Part shown: positions 32,899 to 42,644 of the stretch, piece after piece | How positions within the stretch are numbered: position 1 is the first letter of the stretch | How the letters are laid out: every line of letters begins with the position of its first letter | Assembly: GCA_023091735.1 (NCBI GenBank) | Contig: JALKBU010000018.1 | Span: forward strand, 1 to 64,000 | Reading direction: 5' to 3' | From: Trichomonas tenax | Lineage: Eukaryota; Parabasalia; Trichomonadida; Trichomonadidae | DNA length: 64,000 nucleotides | The notes under the pieces: generated by a model | Seen by the model: only the letters and a program-made list of their open reading frames with translations | Databases searched by the model: none | What the model was told of the DNA's origin: nothing | Position numbers and translations under genes: made by a program

Positions 32899-32950
32899 GT
32901 CAGAAAAATGATATTTACATGACATTTTTGAATATTTACAAGACAAATTT
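32892..32950. promoter_or_regulatory. Three motif copies at the start of the DDB1-like gene
   Basis: ACATGTCAGA (32895), TTTACATGACA (32914-32924) and TTTACAAGACA (32935-32945) are repeated at about 20-bp spacing across the start of the minus-strand gene. The second and third are translated in the extended frame as MSCKY twice, an obvious by-product of a repeated DNA word. Confidence 0.5.
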
Positions 32951-33021
32951 TTAAAAAAGAAGTTTTTTAGTTTCTAAGTTAGAAGGTAAACACAATGAAG
33001 AGGTTAATCAAACATATTATT

Positions 33022-33777
33022 TTACTCTTTCTCTTCTGCTGTCTTCTTGATTGTTTCTTCGTATCTCTTCATTAATGTATCGACTTCAGCTGTTGTCAAA
33101 ATGCGGACCTTTGGACCGTATTCCTCACGGAATTGAAGAACAGCGAACTCAAGCTTGTCAGCACTGAGGCTTGTTGAATCGAGTGTCTTGCAAAGAACTT
33201 TAACTGTGAGATCCATGGCTTCTGTGGCCGTCATGTTGTCTTTGTACTGAGATTTGAGGATGGACTGAGCTGTCTGGTTGTTCTCACCAATGGCTGTTGC
33301 CTTCCAGCCACCGTAGTTTCCTGATGGGTCAGTAAGGTAGAGCTGGCAGCCCTTGTGTGAGTCGTAGCCGGCGACGAGGAAGGAAACACCATATGGACGG
33401 AGACCACCGTATTGGGTGTAGCTGTGCTTTTCATCGCAAACCATTCTGACGAGCATCTCGACTGGGATCTGCTCATCGTACATCTTCAAGTGCTTCTGTG
33501 CTGAGATACGCATTATATCGATCAAAGTATTTGCATCGGCTGTTAAACCAGCGAGTGCTGTGACGACGTGGGAGTCGATTTTGGCCATTTTCTCAGGGAA
33601 TAAATAGTCAACAAGTCTGCCAGTGTTCTTCTTTTCTGCAGCCAAGACAACGCCGTTTGAAAACTGGACGCCGATGGCTGTGCCTGCCTGGTTGATGGAC
33701 TGGATGGCGTACTCTACCTGGAGAATGCGGCCATCGCTGGAGAATGTTGTTGTACCAGAGTCATAGCGATATGTCAT
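33022..33777 (-). CDS. PSMA4: 20S proteasome subunit alpha type 4
   Basis: 251 residues from ATG 33777 (MTYRYDSG). An upstream TTG-initiated extension of seven codons is not credible. The proteasome alpha signature near the N terminus (RYDSGTTTFSSDGRILQVEYA), the GVVLAAEKKNTGRL strand, AYTQ/SYTQYGGLRPYGVSFL, and DPSGNYGGWKATAIG identify an alpha subunit; the YRYDS..TT.FS..GR start and the SGNYGGWKATAIG block match the alpha-3 position (human PSMA4). It forms the outer ring of the 20S proteasome in cytoplasm and nucleus. The acidic/Lys C terminus (KKTAEEKE) is typical. Confidence 0.92.
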   Translation of the reverse strand: MTYRYDSGTTTFSSDGRILQVEYAIQSINQAGTAIGVQFSNGVVLAAEKKNTGRLVDYLFPEKMAKIDSHVVTALAGLTADANTLIDIMRISAQKHLKMYDEQIPVEMLVRMVCDEKHSYTQYGGLRPYGVSFLVAGYDSHKGCQLYLTDPSGNYGGWKATAIGENNQTAQSILKSQYKDNMTATEAMDLTVKVLCKTLDSTSLSADKLEFAVLQFREEYGPKVRILTTAEVDTLMKRYEETIKKTAEEKE

Positions 33778-34352
33778 CTCCGGAAATAATCCGAACAAAC
33801 TAGTTCAATTTTAATTTACTTGTCAAAATTTTGACTTTTTGTCATATTTTACGTGACAAAATACTATTTATATGACATAAATCCCATATTTTTCAAATTT
33901 AAATATCTTCAATGATAATACAATAAAATGATCAGCCGTCAAGCATTATCACGCTATAGAGAATATTTACATATTGCTATTAAAGATCTTTAATTTTCCA
34001 AATTTATAAAAATTTCATTTGTGACCCATAATGATATGATAGAGTTGTTTATTTGCTTGGGTATTTTTATTTCAATGTAGATTTCAAACAGAAGTCCTAT
34101 CTTGAGAATATTTTTTTGAATTTCAAATTTAAGCTCTGTAAATGTACATGTGGATATATTTTAAATATCTGAATCATTTATTTAAGTGTATGTGATTAGT
34201 TCTTTGATAACAATAGATATTGAAATATGTTGCAAATCAGATAGTGAGATTCATTATTTCAAGATGACAAACTTTAGAGTTGAAAAGATTTAGCAAAAGC
34301 GGAAAATAAAATTTTCATTTTTTCTTGACAAGTTTAAAATAATAAAACCGTT
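33778..34352. promoter_or_regulatory. Upstream region of proteasome gene with motif variants
   Basis: Motif variants lie about 50-100 bp upstream of the proteasome start: TTTGTCATATTTTACGTGACAAAA (33838-33861) and TTATATGACATAA (33868-33880). The rest of the stretch to 34352 is AT-rich with no gene seen and includes the 3' flank of the EF-hand gene. Confidence 0.35.
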
Positions 34353-34808
34353 TTAGATGCCGAATGCTCTGCAGAGTTCATTGAAGTCGATCTTGCCGTT
34401 AGAATCGATATCGATCTTCTTCAATTCTTCGTTAACCTGAGCACGTGACAACGGCATTCCGCAAAGGTCTGTGAACTCAACGAGCTCGTCAGCGGAGAGG
34501 TACTTATCGTTATCGTTATCGACAGCAGCGAAGATAAGGCGGAAAAGATATCTTGGATCCTTCTCAGACTTGTTGCAGGCGTCGAGGTACTGAAGGAACT
34601 CGTCGAAGGCGAGCTTCTGGTCAGAGTTGGAGTCGAAAACTTTGAATGTAGCCTTGATGAAGCGTGTATCCATTTGTGCCTGGATCAAGAAGTTCAAGAA
34701 TTCAGGCTGGTCAACGAGACCGTTGTGGTCTGAGTCGATCTGGTTGAAGATGGCGCGAAGACCGTTAATCTCTTCCTCGGTGTAGTTGTATGTTTGTGGA
34801 CCCTTCAT
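34353..34808 (-). CDS. EF-hand calcium-binding protein, calmodulin-like
   Basis: 151 residues, calmodulin-sized, with four EF-hand loops: DSDHNGLVDQPE (25-36), DSNSDQKLAFDE (59-70), DNDNDKYLSADE (97-108) and DIDSNGKIDFNE (133-144). All four keep acidic residues at positions 1 and 12. Loops 2 and 3 lack the usual Gly at position 6 (Gln and Lys instead), so affinity may be altered. It is not calmodulin itself, as the inter-loop helices differ; it belongs to the broad calmodulin/centrin/caltractin group. GC-rich codon use suggests good expression. Target unknown. Confidence 0.9.
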   Translation of the reverse strand: MKGPQTYNYTEEEINGLRAIFNQIDSDHNGLVDQPEFLNFLIQAQMDTRFIKATFKVFDSNSDQKLAFDEFLQYLDACNKSEKDPRYLFRLIFAAVDNDNDKYLSADELVEFTDLCGMPLSRAQVNEELKKIDIDSNGKIDFNELCRAFGI

Positions 34809-36222
34809 GAAGTGAAGTGACCTTAATTTTATGATAGTTCAAACGACAGGGAAAACGAAACCTTTGTAGGGAGCTGTTGAATAGTATAACATTTTTGGAA
34901 AAGAACAATAGAAAAGTGCGGTATCGAAAAGATATCTTTTCACAACGATTGTGATTTTGTTATTTACATCTTCTATAAATATTATTTATTACTGAAAAAC
35001 CAATTTTTAATATTAACCTTATTGCCATTTTCATTGACTTGTTTCAATTGCTTATATCTAGACAAATATCAATGGTATATCATTTATTTTGATTCACAAA
35101 ACAGAAGTTTTATCAAATTAATATATGCTTTTAATAAGAAGTTTCATACACAAAATATTAATCATCATGAAAAAGAATCAACAACTAACTTATAAAATTT
35201 GATTATTTTTATATGAATGAATTACAAAACTTTATTACTTCACTTTTCCAATATAAATTCCATTAAAATCAATTGATTTGTTGGAAAAAAATTCATAATG
35301 ATAAAAAATATTATTGAAATGTCATATTTTCAAAAAATTGCGATATTTACACGACAGAAAGTTGATGCAATTTTGCTTTACTCTGCCAAAGATTTTTATG
35401 CAATATGATTATTAAGTTCCTCAGCAAACAAACGAACAATCAAAAGTCCAAATACAGTAAAATCCAGAATTTATCGATCCAATGACTTTAGCCAAAAGCA
35501 GTCTGGAAGATTTTTCGGGAAATTTCATGATGATGTTTCTTTCCTGCAGCTATCAAAGTTATATCTCTTCTTTCATGCTTCCGAACAAGGGCTGAGTTTT
35601 TATTATCACATAACATTTTTGATACATTGTTCATACGGAATTACACAACAAAAGAGATGAAGATGATGCTAGTCTCAGTCGTGATATCTATCTTGCAAAC
35701 TCTATATATGAATTAATAAATCGATTCTCAAATTTTGAAATTTTTAAATCTTGATTTTCCTAACATGATCAAATTTGAACTCAATGAAGTTCACCACAAC
35801 ACGAAGGCCATAGTATTAGATTTAATTTACATGTATTTGTTTGCCTCTTTTATCAAAAACTTGCAGATAATTGATTATTTAGATATTATGGATCGCTATT
35901 ATTGAAGCATCTGGAATAGAAGAATTTAAAAAGGCAAACTCAACTTCGTCCAATCCTTAATCTGTGGAAATCCTAAATATATATTTCTTCAAATTTAGAT
36001 GAGGCACTAAGTTATATAATACATTAAGATATAAGTGATGGAATTGATTACATAAATCACATTAAAATTCAAAAAAGATATATAATTTTGTGAAAATTCA
36101 AAAATGGATGTGAATGTTTAAAATTTGAAGAAGGAATTTTTTTGTGAAGAATGTTTTTGAGCTTGATAAATTATATATTTTGAATTTTAGAAATGCTTGG
36201 TATTTTTCGTAAGAAAATAGAT
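34809..36222. other. Intergenic with possible coding remnants
   Basis: AT-rich, about 1.4 kb. The stretch 35400-36000 has patches of protein-like sequence in changing frames (for example SRDIYLANSIYELINRF on the plus strand) with many stops, suggesting an old decayed gene that I cannot identify. A TTTACACGACAGA motif variant is at 35350. Confidence 0.3.
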
Positions 36223-36663
36223 TTATTCGATAAGGGCGTTATCTTTCAAGAACTTTGGCATAGCGTTGTAGATGATCTTATACATCTGATCGAAACCATC
36301 TTGTCCACCATAGTAAGGATCATCGATTCCGTGTGGAGCGTTGAACAAAACGACCTTTGACTTGCAAGTCTTTGGCTTTATGTGATTAAGTTCATCGTAA
36401 ATCGATTGATCTAACGCAGCGATGATATCAAACTTCTGGAAGTCACTCGACTTAATCTGCTTCGCAATGTGTCCGCTGATGTCGACGCCGTTGTTCCTGC
36501 AGGACTGCTGTGAGCGAGAATCTGGTCTCTGGCCAACATGCCAAGGACCTGTGCCGCAAGAGTCGACGGTGAGGTTCTTCGCGACGTGGCGGCAGATTCC
36601 TTCCGCTGCTGGAGACCTGCAGATGTTTCCAAGGCAAACAAAGAGGACTGATTTTGAAGCCAT
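36223..36663 (-). CDS. Low-molecular-weight protein tyrosine phosphatase
   Basis: 146 residues, close to the family's usual 150-160. The active-site loop VCLGNICRS gives the nucleophile Cys10 and Arg16; Ser17 follows as in the family. The general acid is Asp115 in the DDPYYGG motif near the C terminus. It hydrolyses phosphotyrosine in the cytoplasm. The intact frame starts at MASKSVLF. A motif copy (TCGACATGTAAAT) lies about 200 bp upstream at 36861-36872. Confidence 0.95.
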   Translation of the reverse strand: MASKSVLFVCLGNICRSPAAEGICRHVAKNLTVDSCGTGPWHVGQRPDSRSQQSCRNNGVDISGHIAKQIKSSDFQKFDIIAALDQSIYDELNHIKPKTCKSKVVLFNAPHGIDDPYYGGQDGFDQMYKIIYNAMPKFLKDNALIE

Positions 36664-37349
36664 TTTAAAATCTTTATTTTTTTGAATATTTTGGCATCTT
36701 CGTTGCTTGCTTATTTTATATCGAAAGATATTTTTGGAAAATTTTCAAAATTGAATGATTTTAGTGATCGCTCGATTTAACATCATACACGGTATCTATG
36801 CATTAGATACTATCGATATTTCGCGTGTTGTCTGTTTTATCCCTATTATCCATCGATATTTCGACATGTAAATTTTTCAAGTTTTTTTTTGTTCAAAAAT
36901 TATCCACACCTGATTGTTAATCGGTGTAAGATTCAGAAATTGACGTTTCTATCTTTGTAGCTTATTTGGAGCTCATAATCCCACAAATATTTATTTTTCT
37001 AAACTATTTTAATTGATTAGGCTTTGTTATAACATTACAATCTATTGATATTCATTTTTTGAACTTAAATGAACTCTATCTTTCGATGAATAGGGTTTAG
37101 TTCTTTCCAATTGGAATGTATCATCAGTCTTACATTTGGATTGAGTTATATTGGTTGCAATTTGATAATATCATCACCTTTCGTTGAATTTTATTATTCA
37201 TGCAACACAAACAGATGGCCAGAGAATGTCTATGCCCTTATCTCTCTCAGCCAACACAAAAATGCGAAGTTTCATTTTAATATATAAAATCAATTATTTG
37301 GAATAATTTCCTTTATGCTGTTTAACTGAGTTAATTAGCGTCTAATAGC
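36664..37349. other. AT-rich intergenic
   Basis: Contains the motif copy GACATGTAAAT at 36862-36872, upstream of the phosphatase gene. A short inverted pair of TATCGATATTTCG words lies near 36805-36865. No gene seen. Confidence 0.35.
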
Positions 37350-37859
37350 ATTGAAGTAAGTATGCGGCACTTACGCATTTCCCAAGGGCTTATTTTTTGG
37401 ACATACGCAAAACCATTACGCATTTGCGATTTGCAAAATAAAAATAATTTTTATTATAGGCAGACAATGTTAAAATGGAAGTTTCATTAAACGATAAATA
37501 TACTTCATAATAGCTTTTGCCATAGAATCAGTCATAAAATGTATTACTTTCCTATCAATAATCCATAGTGCGTGCTCAATTTTAAAGCTCACTGAATTTT
37601 TTGTATGGTACGTATTATTGATAGTACGCACAAGCTAAATGAATTCTTAAAATTGACCAGACCTTTTCAATATTTATATAGCCTACAAAGTGTGCGTACT
37701 CAGAATTATAGGCATTTAAGAATTTTGTGCGAGTTCAAATATTTTTTTGCTGCCAAATGGCTATATTGATTATGCGGCATCTAAAATATGTCACAAAGCA
37801 TTCAAATAAAAAATGTGACATTCAATTTTTTTTTGGTGTATTATTTTACAGGGGTGGGT

Positions 37860-37884
37860 TTGGGAGGGGCTTCACCCCTCCCAA
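37860..37884. repeat. 10-bp GC-rich hairpin
   Basis: TTGGGAGGGG (37860-37869) pairs exactly with CCCCTCCCAA (37875-37884), loop CTTCA. Striking in a genome this AT-rich. Confidence 0.85.
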
Positions 37885-37893
37885 TATAACGGA

Positions 37894-37914
37894 GCGTTCC
37901 GCAAAGCGGAACGC
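37894..37914. repeat. 9-bp perfect hairpin with AAA loop
   Basis: GCGTTCCGC (37894-37902), loop AAA, GCGGAACGC (37906-37914). It follows the previous hairpin by 9 bases; together they make a compact, very stable structure inside the element 37350-37984. Confidence 0.85.
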
Positions 37915-37984
37915 GAGGAAAATTTGCGTAGTGAGTAAAAAAAATAACGTGCTTTGCGTATAACCGCCGCATGCTTACATTGAA

Positions 37985-39207
37985 CTTCCATGATAAGGTA
38001 TTGAAGCAGATAGAACATATAATTTGTCGAATTTGAGATTGGATATATTCGTCATAGACTATGATGCTTGCTCGAATTAGGATATTTTTATATAGGAAAG
38101 TCACCTCAGAACTGATATATCAGATGGAAAAAACGCCAAATTACAGAATATAAACATTTTGGAGCAGTTTTTTGTTTAATCAAATTGAAAATTAAGATAA
38201 TTGCTCATTGGGAGGCACCTTTCGATATTAGATATTCAGCAATTTCAAGAGTCTTCATTTCAACTGCAATTGATAATGGATATATATATCAGAACGATGA
38301 TAAAATGTGAATGTTTGATTGCATATTATAATGATGATTAAATATGAATGTCAAAATTTGTTAAAAAACAACCTTTGCTTAAAATGATTACTATCAAATT
38401 TGGAGTCTAAATAAAAAGGAAAGAGGCTTTAGTTCCTTAAATTTAAAAAAAAATTGATTTGGAATTAACATATTAAGTAGAGTTTTAGAGAGTCATGTTG
38501 CTTTATTAGCTAATAGTACATGTGTGCATGATATTAAACAACATTATAGCAAATTTGATTTCATATTAGTAAAATTGAATAATCGACTTCTTGAAAAACA
38601 AAAATTAAAACAACAATATATAATATTAGTTTTCCCTCATAAATAAGATTTGATAGAAAACTGACTTTTTCTTAATGTGAAACAAATAGCATAGCCAATT
38701 TAAGTGAAATTATTTATAAATGCGAATATTTCAACAATGCTAGTTTTATTACGAGATTATCATTTTGATGTATAAATAATCGAGACTAAATCACTCAATA
38801 AATACATTATTTCTGGATTGTTGTTAGTAGTACTGCTCCTTTGAAAATACTGAGCAGGAAGAGCTGTGCGAAATAAGGTTAAAATAATTCATCAGAACTC
38901 GAATTTTGCGAATTTTTTGAGCTGAAAAAAATTATGAAATTATCAAAATCTGATACCGAAAACATCTAGCATATACATAGAAGTAGCATAGTATATAAAA
39001 ATTTTTTATTCAAATTCACGCCAGGTTTCTCTAAGCTTCCTGCAAAAGTTAAATTTCATTCCATAAGGTTATATTTTTGAATAGTTTACATCAGATGCAA
39101 GTCGGGGCTTAAGTGTGAATAATTGATTTCATATCATAATGATGTGCAAATGAGTTTGATATATTTAAGTTATTGGTGAGCAAATAATAATTCAAATTGA
39201 ATTATAT
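37985..39207. other. AT-rich intergenic
   Basis: No gene or clear repeat recognised. Confidence 0.35.
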
Positions 39208-39361
39208 TCTTTTTTCCATTAAGAAATAAAAAGGCCTCGAAATTTCCACAATAAAAACACTTTGCTGCATTCATCCTTCCAATTGACCCTTTTTCTTCCA
39301 GGAGCCAATTGAAAATGTCATTATGGTAATATGTGATTGCCACATCCAAATATTCATCAGA
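39208..39361 (-). pseudogene. Ankyrin (DUF3447-type) gene fragment
   Basis: About 51 codons, ISDEYLDVAITYYHNDIFNW ... MNAAKCFYCGNFEAFLF, closely match the 3' part of the pseudogene at 24958-25512. Flanking codons in the open frame (to 39412 and 39170) do not look coding. It is a fragment with neither start nor full domain. Nearby, ATTTGCYCATCACATATTA is repeated at 39381 and 39444. Confidence 0.65.
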
Positions 39362-40437
39362 AATTGGAATTAATATTAATATTTGCTCATCACATATTAA
39401 TTGCATTCTCATTTCCAGTACACATCACCGATTTTATTTAATATTTGCCCATCACATATTAGAATTTATATAATGACGGCCATTACATTTGCTTTTAACT
39501 AATATTAATATTAATACTCATTATGACTCTATGCATATAGTTTTATTCAATATTCGCTGTATTGTTTTAGTCTTTTTTTGCAAATAAATTATGCTTAAAT
39601 TCGTGTTAGACAATCAAGATGCGTTTCCTGCACTCAATCATAGCATTAAGTGAATAATAGCAAGTAGATGTTTGCATTCACACTTTAATCCTATTTTCTT
39701 ATATGAGATTTTTAATATTTTGCATCCCCTTCTTTCCTCCTGAATAATAGTTTCCTTTAAAAAGCATATCAATCGATTCCCCATGAGTTTCTCTATAATA
39801 TATATTGATTTGATCAAATCTGCTATTCAAATCAGTTTTTTGGGCACGTTTAAAAATTTACATCCGTTTGGAATTTCGAAATTTTATGCAAAAATTCTAT
39901 GAGTGAAACAATATTTTGATCTTATTGGCTAGTGAACAACAAGAATTTCAACAAAAAGAAGCACATCTAATTGGAAATTGAGTGATGTATTAAATGGTGT
40001 AAGCATGTTGCATTAATTATTCAAGCTGAACTAGATATGAATCGATAAAGTTTCCCGGATCAAAAAAATGTTCAAAAATGAAAGACTCAATTCTGAAAAG
40101 GCAAATAATGATAGTTATTCACATCTGCAAACTATAAAGGCTCTAATTGATATCACAGAAGCGGAATAAGTAGTTTAAAACATTCATTTAGCTGTGACAA
40201 AATTTGCCCTGCCAAAAGTGACAAAAATGACCTGTGATGTATTCAGGAAATAACATCATATAATCATAAATACCCCTAAAGACCTTGAGAATAATGATTC
40301 TACTTTTATTATTATATCTTCAATTTTGAACGATTTAAGGGGGTACAAAATATTTATTAGACACCCTATATTTATTTATTCGCATAATTGAAGTATTAAA
40401 AATAAGTTGAATTTTAACAAATTGAAAATTTACAAGT
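39362..40437. other. AT-rich intergenic
   Basis: No gene seen. Contains the duplicated TTTGCYCATCACATATTA word and, near 40190-40240, GTGACAAAATTTGCCCTGCCAAAAGTGAC, resembling 107-175. Confidence 0.35.
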
Positions 40438-41859
40438 TCACTGTTTTGGTTTCTTTGAAGGAACAGGGATTCGAGATCCAGGAGCCTTTTGTAATTTAGA
40501 AGAGCTTCCTGAAGAAGTTCCAGCTCTGCTCTGTTTTCCTTGTGTCATGATGCGGATCTTATTATCGACAGCACCAAGTCTCTGGTTCATTACTGCAATT
40601 TCATTTTCAAGTTTCTCGATGTTCTTGTTCATTCTTGTGATTGACACTCTTCTTTGCGCCATCGCTGTTTCTCTCTCTTCTTCAGATTGCTCGATATTGG
40701 CCTTAACTAACTCATAGTCCTTAACAAGCTGGGAGTTGTTTGGTGTTGCTGAGCTACGCGATGATGAAGAACGTGATGTTAATGAATTAATCTCGGAAAG
40801 CAACTTTGAATTTTCACTCTGTGTCTTCTCATTATCTTCCTTGAGTTGGCTAACACGAATGAGGGCTTTTTGCAATCTTTGTTGTTGGATAATTACATCA
40901 CTTTTCCCTGTTGTTGGCTTGAACTCTGATTCACCTTGTTTTTCAAGGCGAACGAGCTGGTTAGCTGTGTGGCGTGTTTGGAGCTCTAATTCCGCATTTG
41001 AACGCTTCAGATCGTTAATTCTCTGTTCCATTGATGCCAATTTGCGATGTGCCTTAACTAATGGATCTTGCAAGACATTCATAGAAGCACTGACAACTTG
41101 TGGAAGACCTTTATCAATCATTTCTTTGATATAATCGAGATATTCAAGAACACCTGTTTCATCTTCATCAGAGCATCCTGAAAGATTATATCCATCAACG
41201 TACTTCGGGTGTTTGATTAATCCGCCATCGTATTTGTATGATTTTCCTGACATTTCAACTTCATCATAAATCGAGAAGTCCATTGATGTTCTATTACGAT
41301 GCATAAGGAGTTCTGTGTCTGTAAGAACGCACATCAACAACGAAAATAGTTGATTTGTTTCGGTTAATCGCAAAGATAAACTTTGGTTAAGCGTAGATAA
41401 TTTCTGACTGCGGTTAAATATTTCTTGTGTTTCCATAACTTCGTTGATAACATCGTCATCGCTGAGATCTGACTTCGAAGCTCTTGGAGAAGATATCTTT
41501 GGAGGCCCTTCTTCCATTGTTGAATTTTCAGGCTCAGGCTGTGAGCTTTCAGCCTCTGGTTCTGGTGATACTGGTTCCTCGTCTAATTGTTGTGGTGGAA
41601 CATTTTCTGGTGTATATTCTTGATTATTTTCCTCTTCTAGCTGTTGTTGCTCTTCTCTTTCTGATGAAAACTCGTGTTCTTCGTTTTGCGGTGTTTTTGT
41701 TGTTTCTGGTGTTTCAGTGCCAAAATCATCCTCATTTTCGTCGTTGAAATCGTCTTCATTCGCATTCTGTTGTTCATCATCGTCCCCTAAAACAAATGGA
41801 TTTCCTTCATCTTCGTCATCAATGAAATCATCGTCAAAATCATCTTCGTAATCAGCCAT
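40438..41859 (-). CDS. Acidic coiled-coil protein, probably cytoskeletal
   Basis: 473 residues starting MADYEDDFDDDF. Residues 1-125 are extremely acidic (Asp/Glu-rich) and disordered. A mid-region with VMETQEIFNRSQKLSTLNQSL and SLRLTETNQLFSLLMCVL (140-190) is helical; 265-345 and 380-440 are predicted coiled coils with heptad leucines; a Ser-rich break lies near 358-372, and the C terminus is basic and Pro-rich (PGSRIPVPSKKPKQ), a composition common in microtubule-associated proteins. Family not recognised. It lies beside the foldback element that contains its upstream motif copies. Role in flagellum or cytoskeleton is a guess. Confidence 0.75.
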   Translation of the reverse strand: MADYEDDFDDDFIDDEDEGNPFVLGDDDEQQNANEDDFNDENEDDFGTETPETTKTPQNEEHEFSSEREEQQQLEEENNQEYTPENVPPQQLDEEPVSPEPEAESSQPEPENSTMEEGPPKISSPRASKSDLSDDDVINEVMETQEIFNRSQKLSTLNQSLSLRLTETNQLFSLLMCVLTDTELLMHRNRTSMDFSIYDEVEMSGKSYKYDGGLIKHPKYVDGYNLSGCSDEDETGVLEYLDYIKEMIDKGLPQVVSASMNVLQDPLVKAHRKLASMEQRINDLKRSNAELELQTRHTANQLVRLEKQGESEFKPTTGKSDVIIQQQRLQKALIRVSQLKEDNEKTQSENSKLLSEINSLTSRSSSSRSSATPNNSQLVKDYELVKANIEQSEEERETAMAQRRVSITRMNKNIEKLENEIAVMNQRLGAVDNKIRIMTQGKQSRAGTSSGSSSKLQKAPGSRIPVPSKKPKQ

Positions 41860-41921
41860 TTTTTATTTACAAAATACTCACTTGAATTTATGATTTTGCT
41901 TTAATTAGTTTCTATACATGT

Positions 41922-42293
41922 AGGGTATGAAAATGTGTCACGAAAAGTGTCGTGTTTACATGTCAGATTTGGTATTATTTTGACATGTAAATTATGCTAT
42001 TATTAGGGGTGAGTATTGAATTTTAATATAAATGAAAACATTTGCTATGATTGACTCTGGAAGGCTCGACTATGGACTGGATTGCTAATCCAATGAAGCA
42101 CTATGATAAGGCCCAAGCTAATCCATAGTCGAGCCTTCCAGAGTCAATCATAGCAAATGTTTTCGTATATATAATAAAAATGGCTGACGGTTTTAGATAC
42201 ACCCCTTTTTATATTATGTTATTTTACATGTCAGAAAATCGTCAAATCTGACATGTAATACGATCACTTTTTCGTGACACATTATCACACCCC
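41922..42293. mobile_element. Foldback element with perfect 43-bp palindrome
   Basis: The outer arms are imperfect inverted repeats of about 90 bp: from AGGGTATGAAAATGTGTCAC at 41922 to the complement ending at 42293. Each arm contains TTACATGTCAGATTTG and then TGACATGTAAA. At the centre, 42034-42076 and 42122-42164 are perfect reverse complements over 43 bases, with a 45-base loop. 372 bp in total and no coding capacity. It sits between divergently transcribed genes (40438-41859 minus, 42645-43634 plus), so its motif copies may act as promoter elements for either. The arms align with those of 9631-10687. Confidence 0.85.
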
Positions 42294-42381
42294 ACAAATT
42301 AGATTCTATATATAAACTTTCCTCTCGGATTTTAATTTGTGGACCTCAAAAATCACTATTCAATAACTTCATGTGAAAATA

Positions 42382-42620
42382 ATTTACATGTCAAAACTTC
42401 ACTTTTTTGACAAATATAGTTTACTATGTCAAAAAAATGTTTTATATATTCATCATCGATAGAATAATGGATTTATATTGAAATAAAGCATGATATCATT
42501 CAAAGCACAAAGTAAAGAATTTACCACTATGAATACATTGTCTAATATTGAATAAATCCTCATTGATAAAATCTATAGTGATATTTTTGACATGTAAATA
42601 ATTTTGTGACATATAAATTT
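42382..42620. promoter_or_regulatory. Motif copies upstream of ankyrin/coil gene
   Basis: ATTTACATGTCAAA at 42382, TTGACATGTAAATA at 42588 and GTGACATATAAATTTG at 42606, the last two only 57 and 39 bp before the ATG at 42645. The last copy lies in the extended open frame. Confidence 0.45.
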
Positions 42621-42644
42621 GATACTAAAGCAAAACGTGACAAA

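Larger units (their letters stand above)
37350..37984. mobile_element. Inverted-repeat element with GC-rich hairpins
   Basis: The ends are inverted: 37350-37380 (core GTAAGTATGCGGC then TTACGCA) against 37954-37984 (core GTAAGCATGCGGC then TATACGCA on the complement), with weaker similarity continuing inward for about 70 bp, including a T-run. The interior repeats the words GTACGCAC and ATGCGGC. No protein recognised: the frames at 37727-37963 and 37841-38104 have no domain. Non-autonomous element of unknown family. Confidence 0.6.

Noticed and set aside
32899..32946. Upstream extension of the DDB1-like frame
   Set aside because: The extension encodes a repeated regulatory DNA word and starts from TTG; internal ATGs are more likely.
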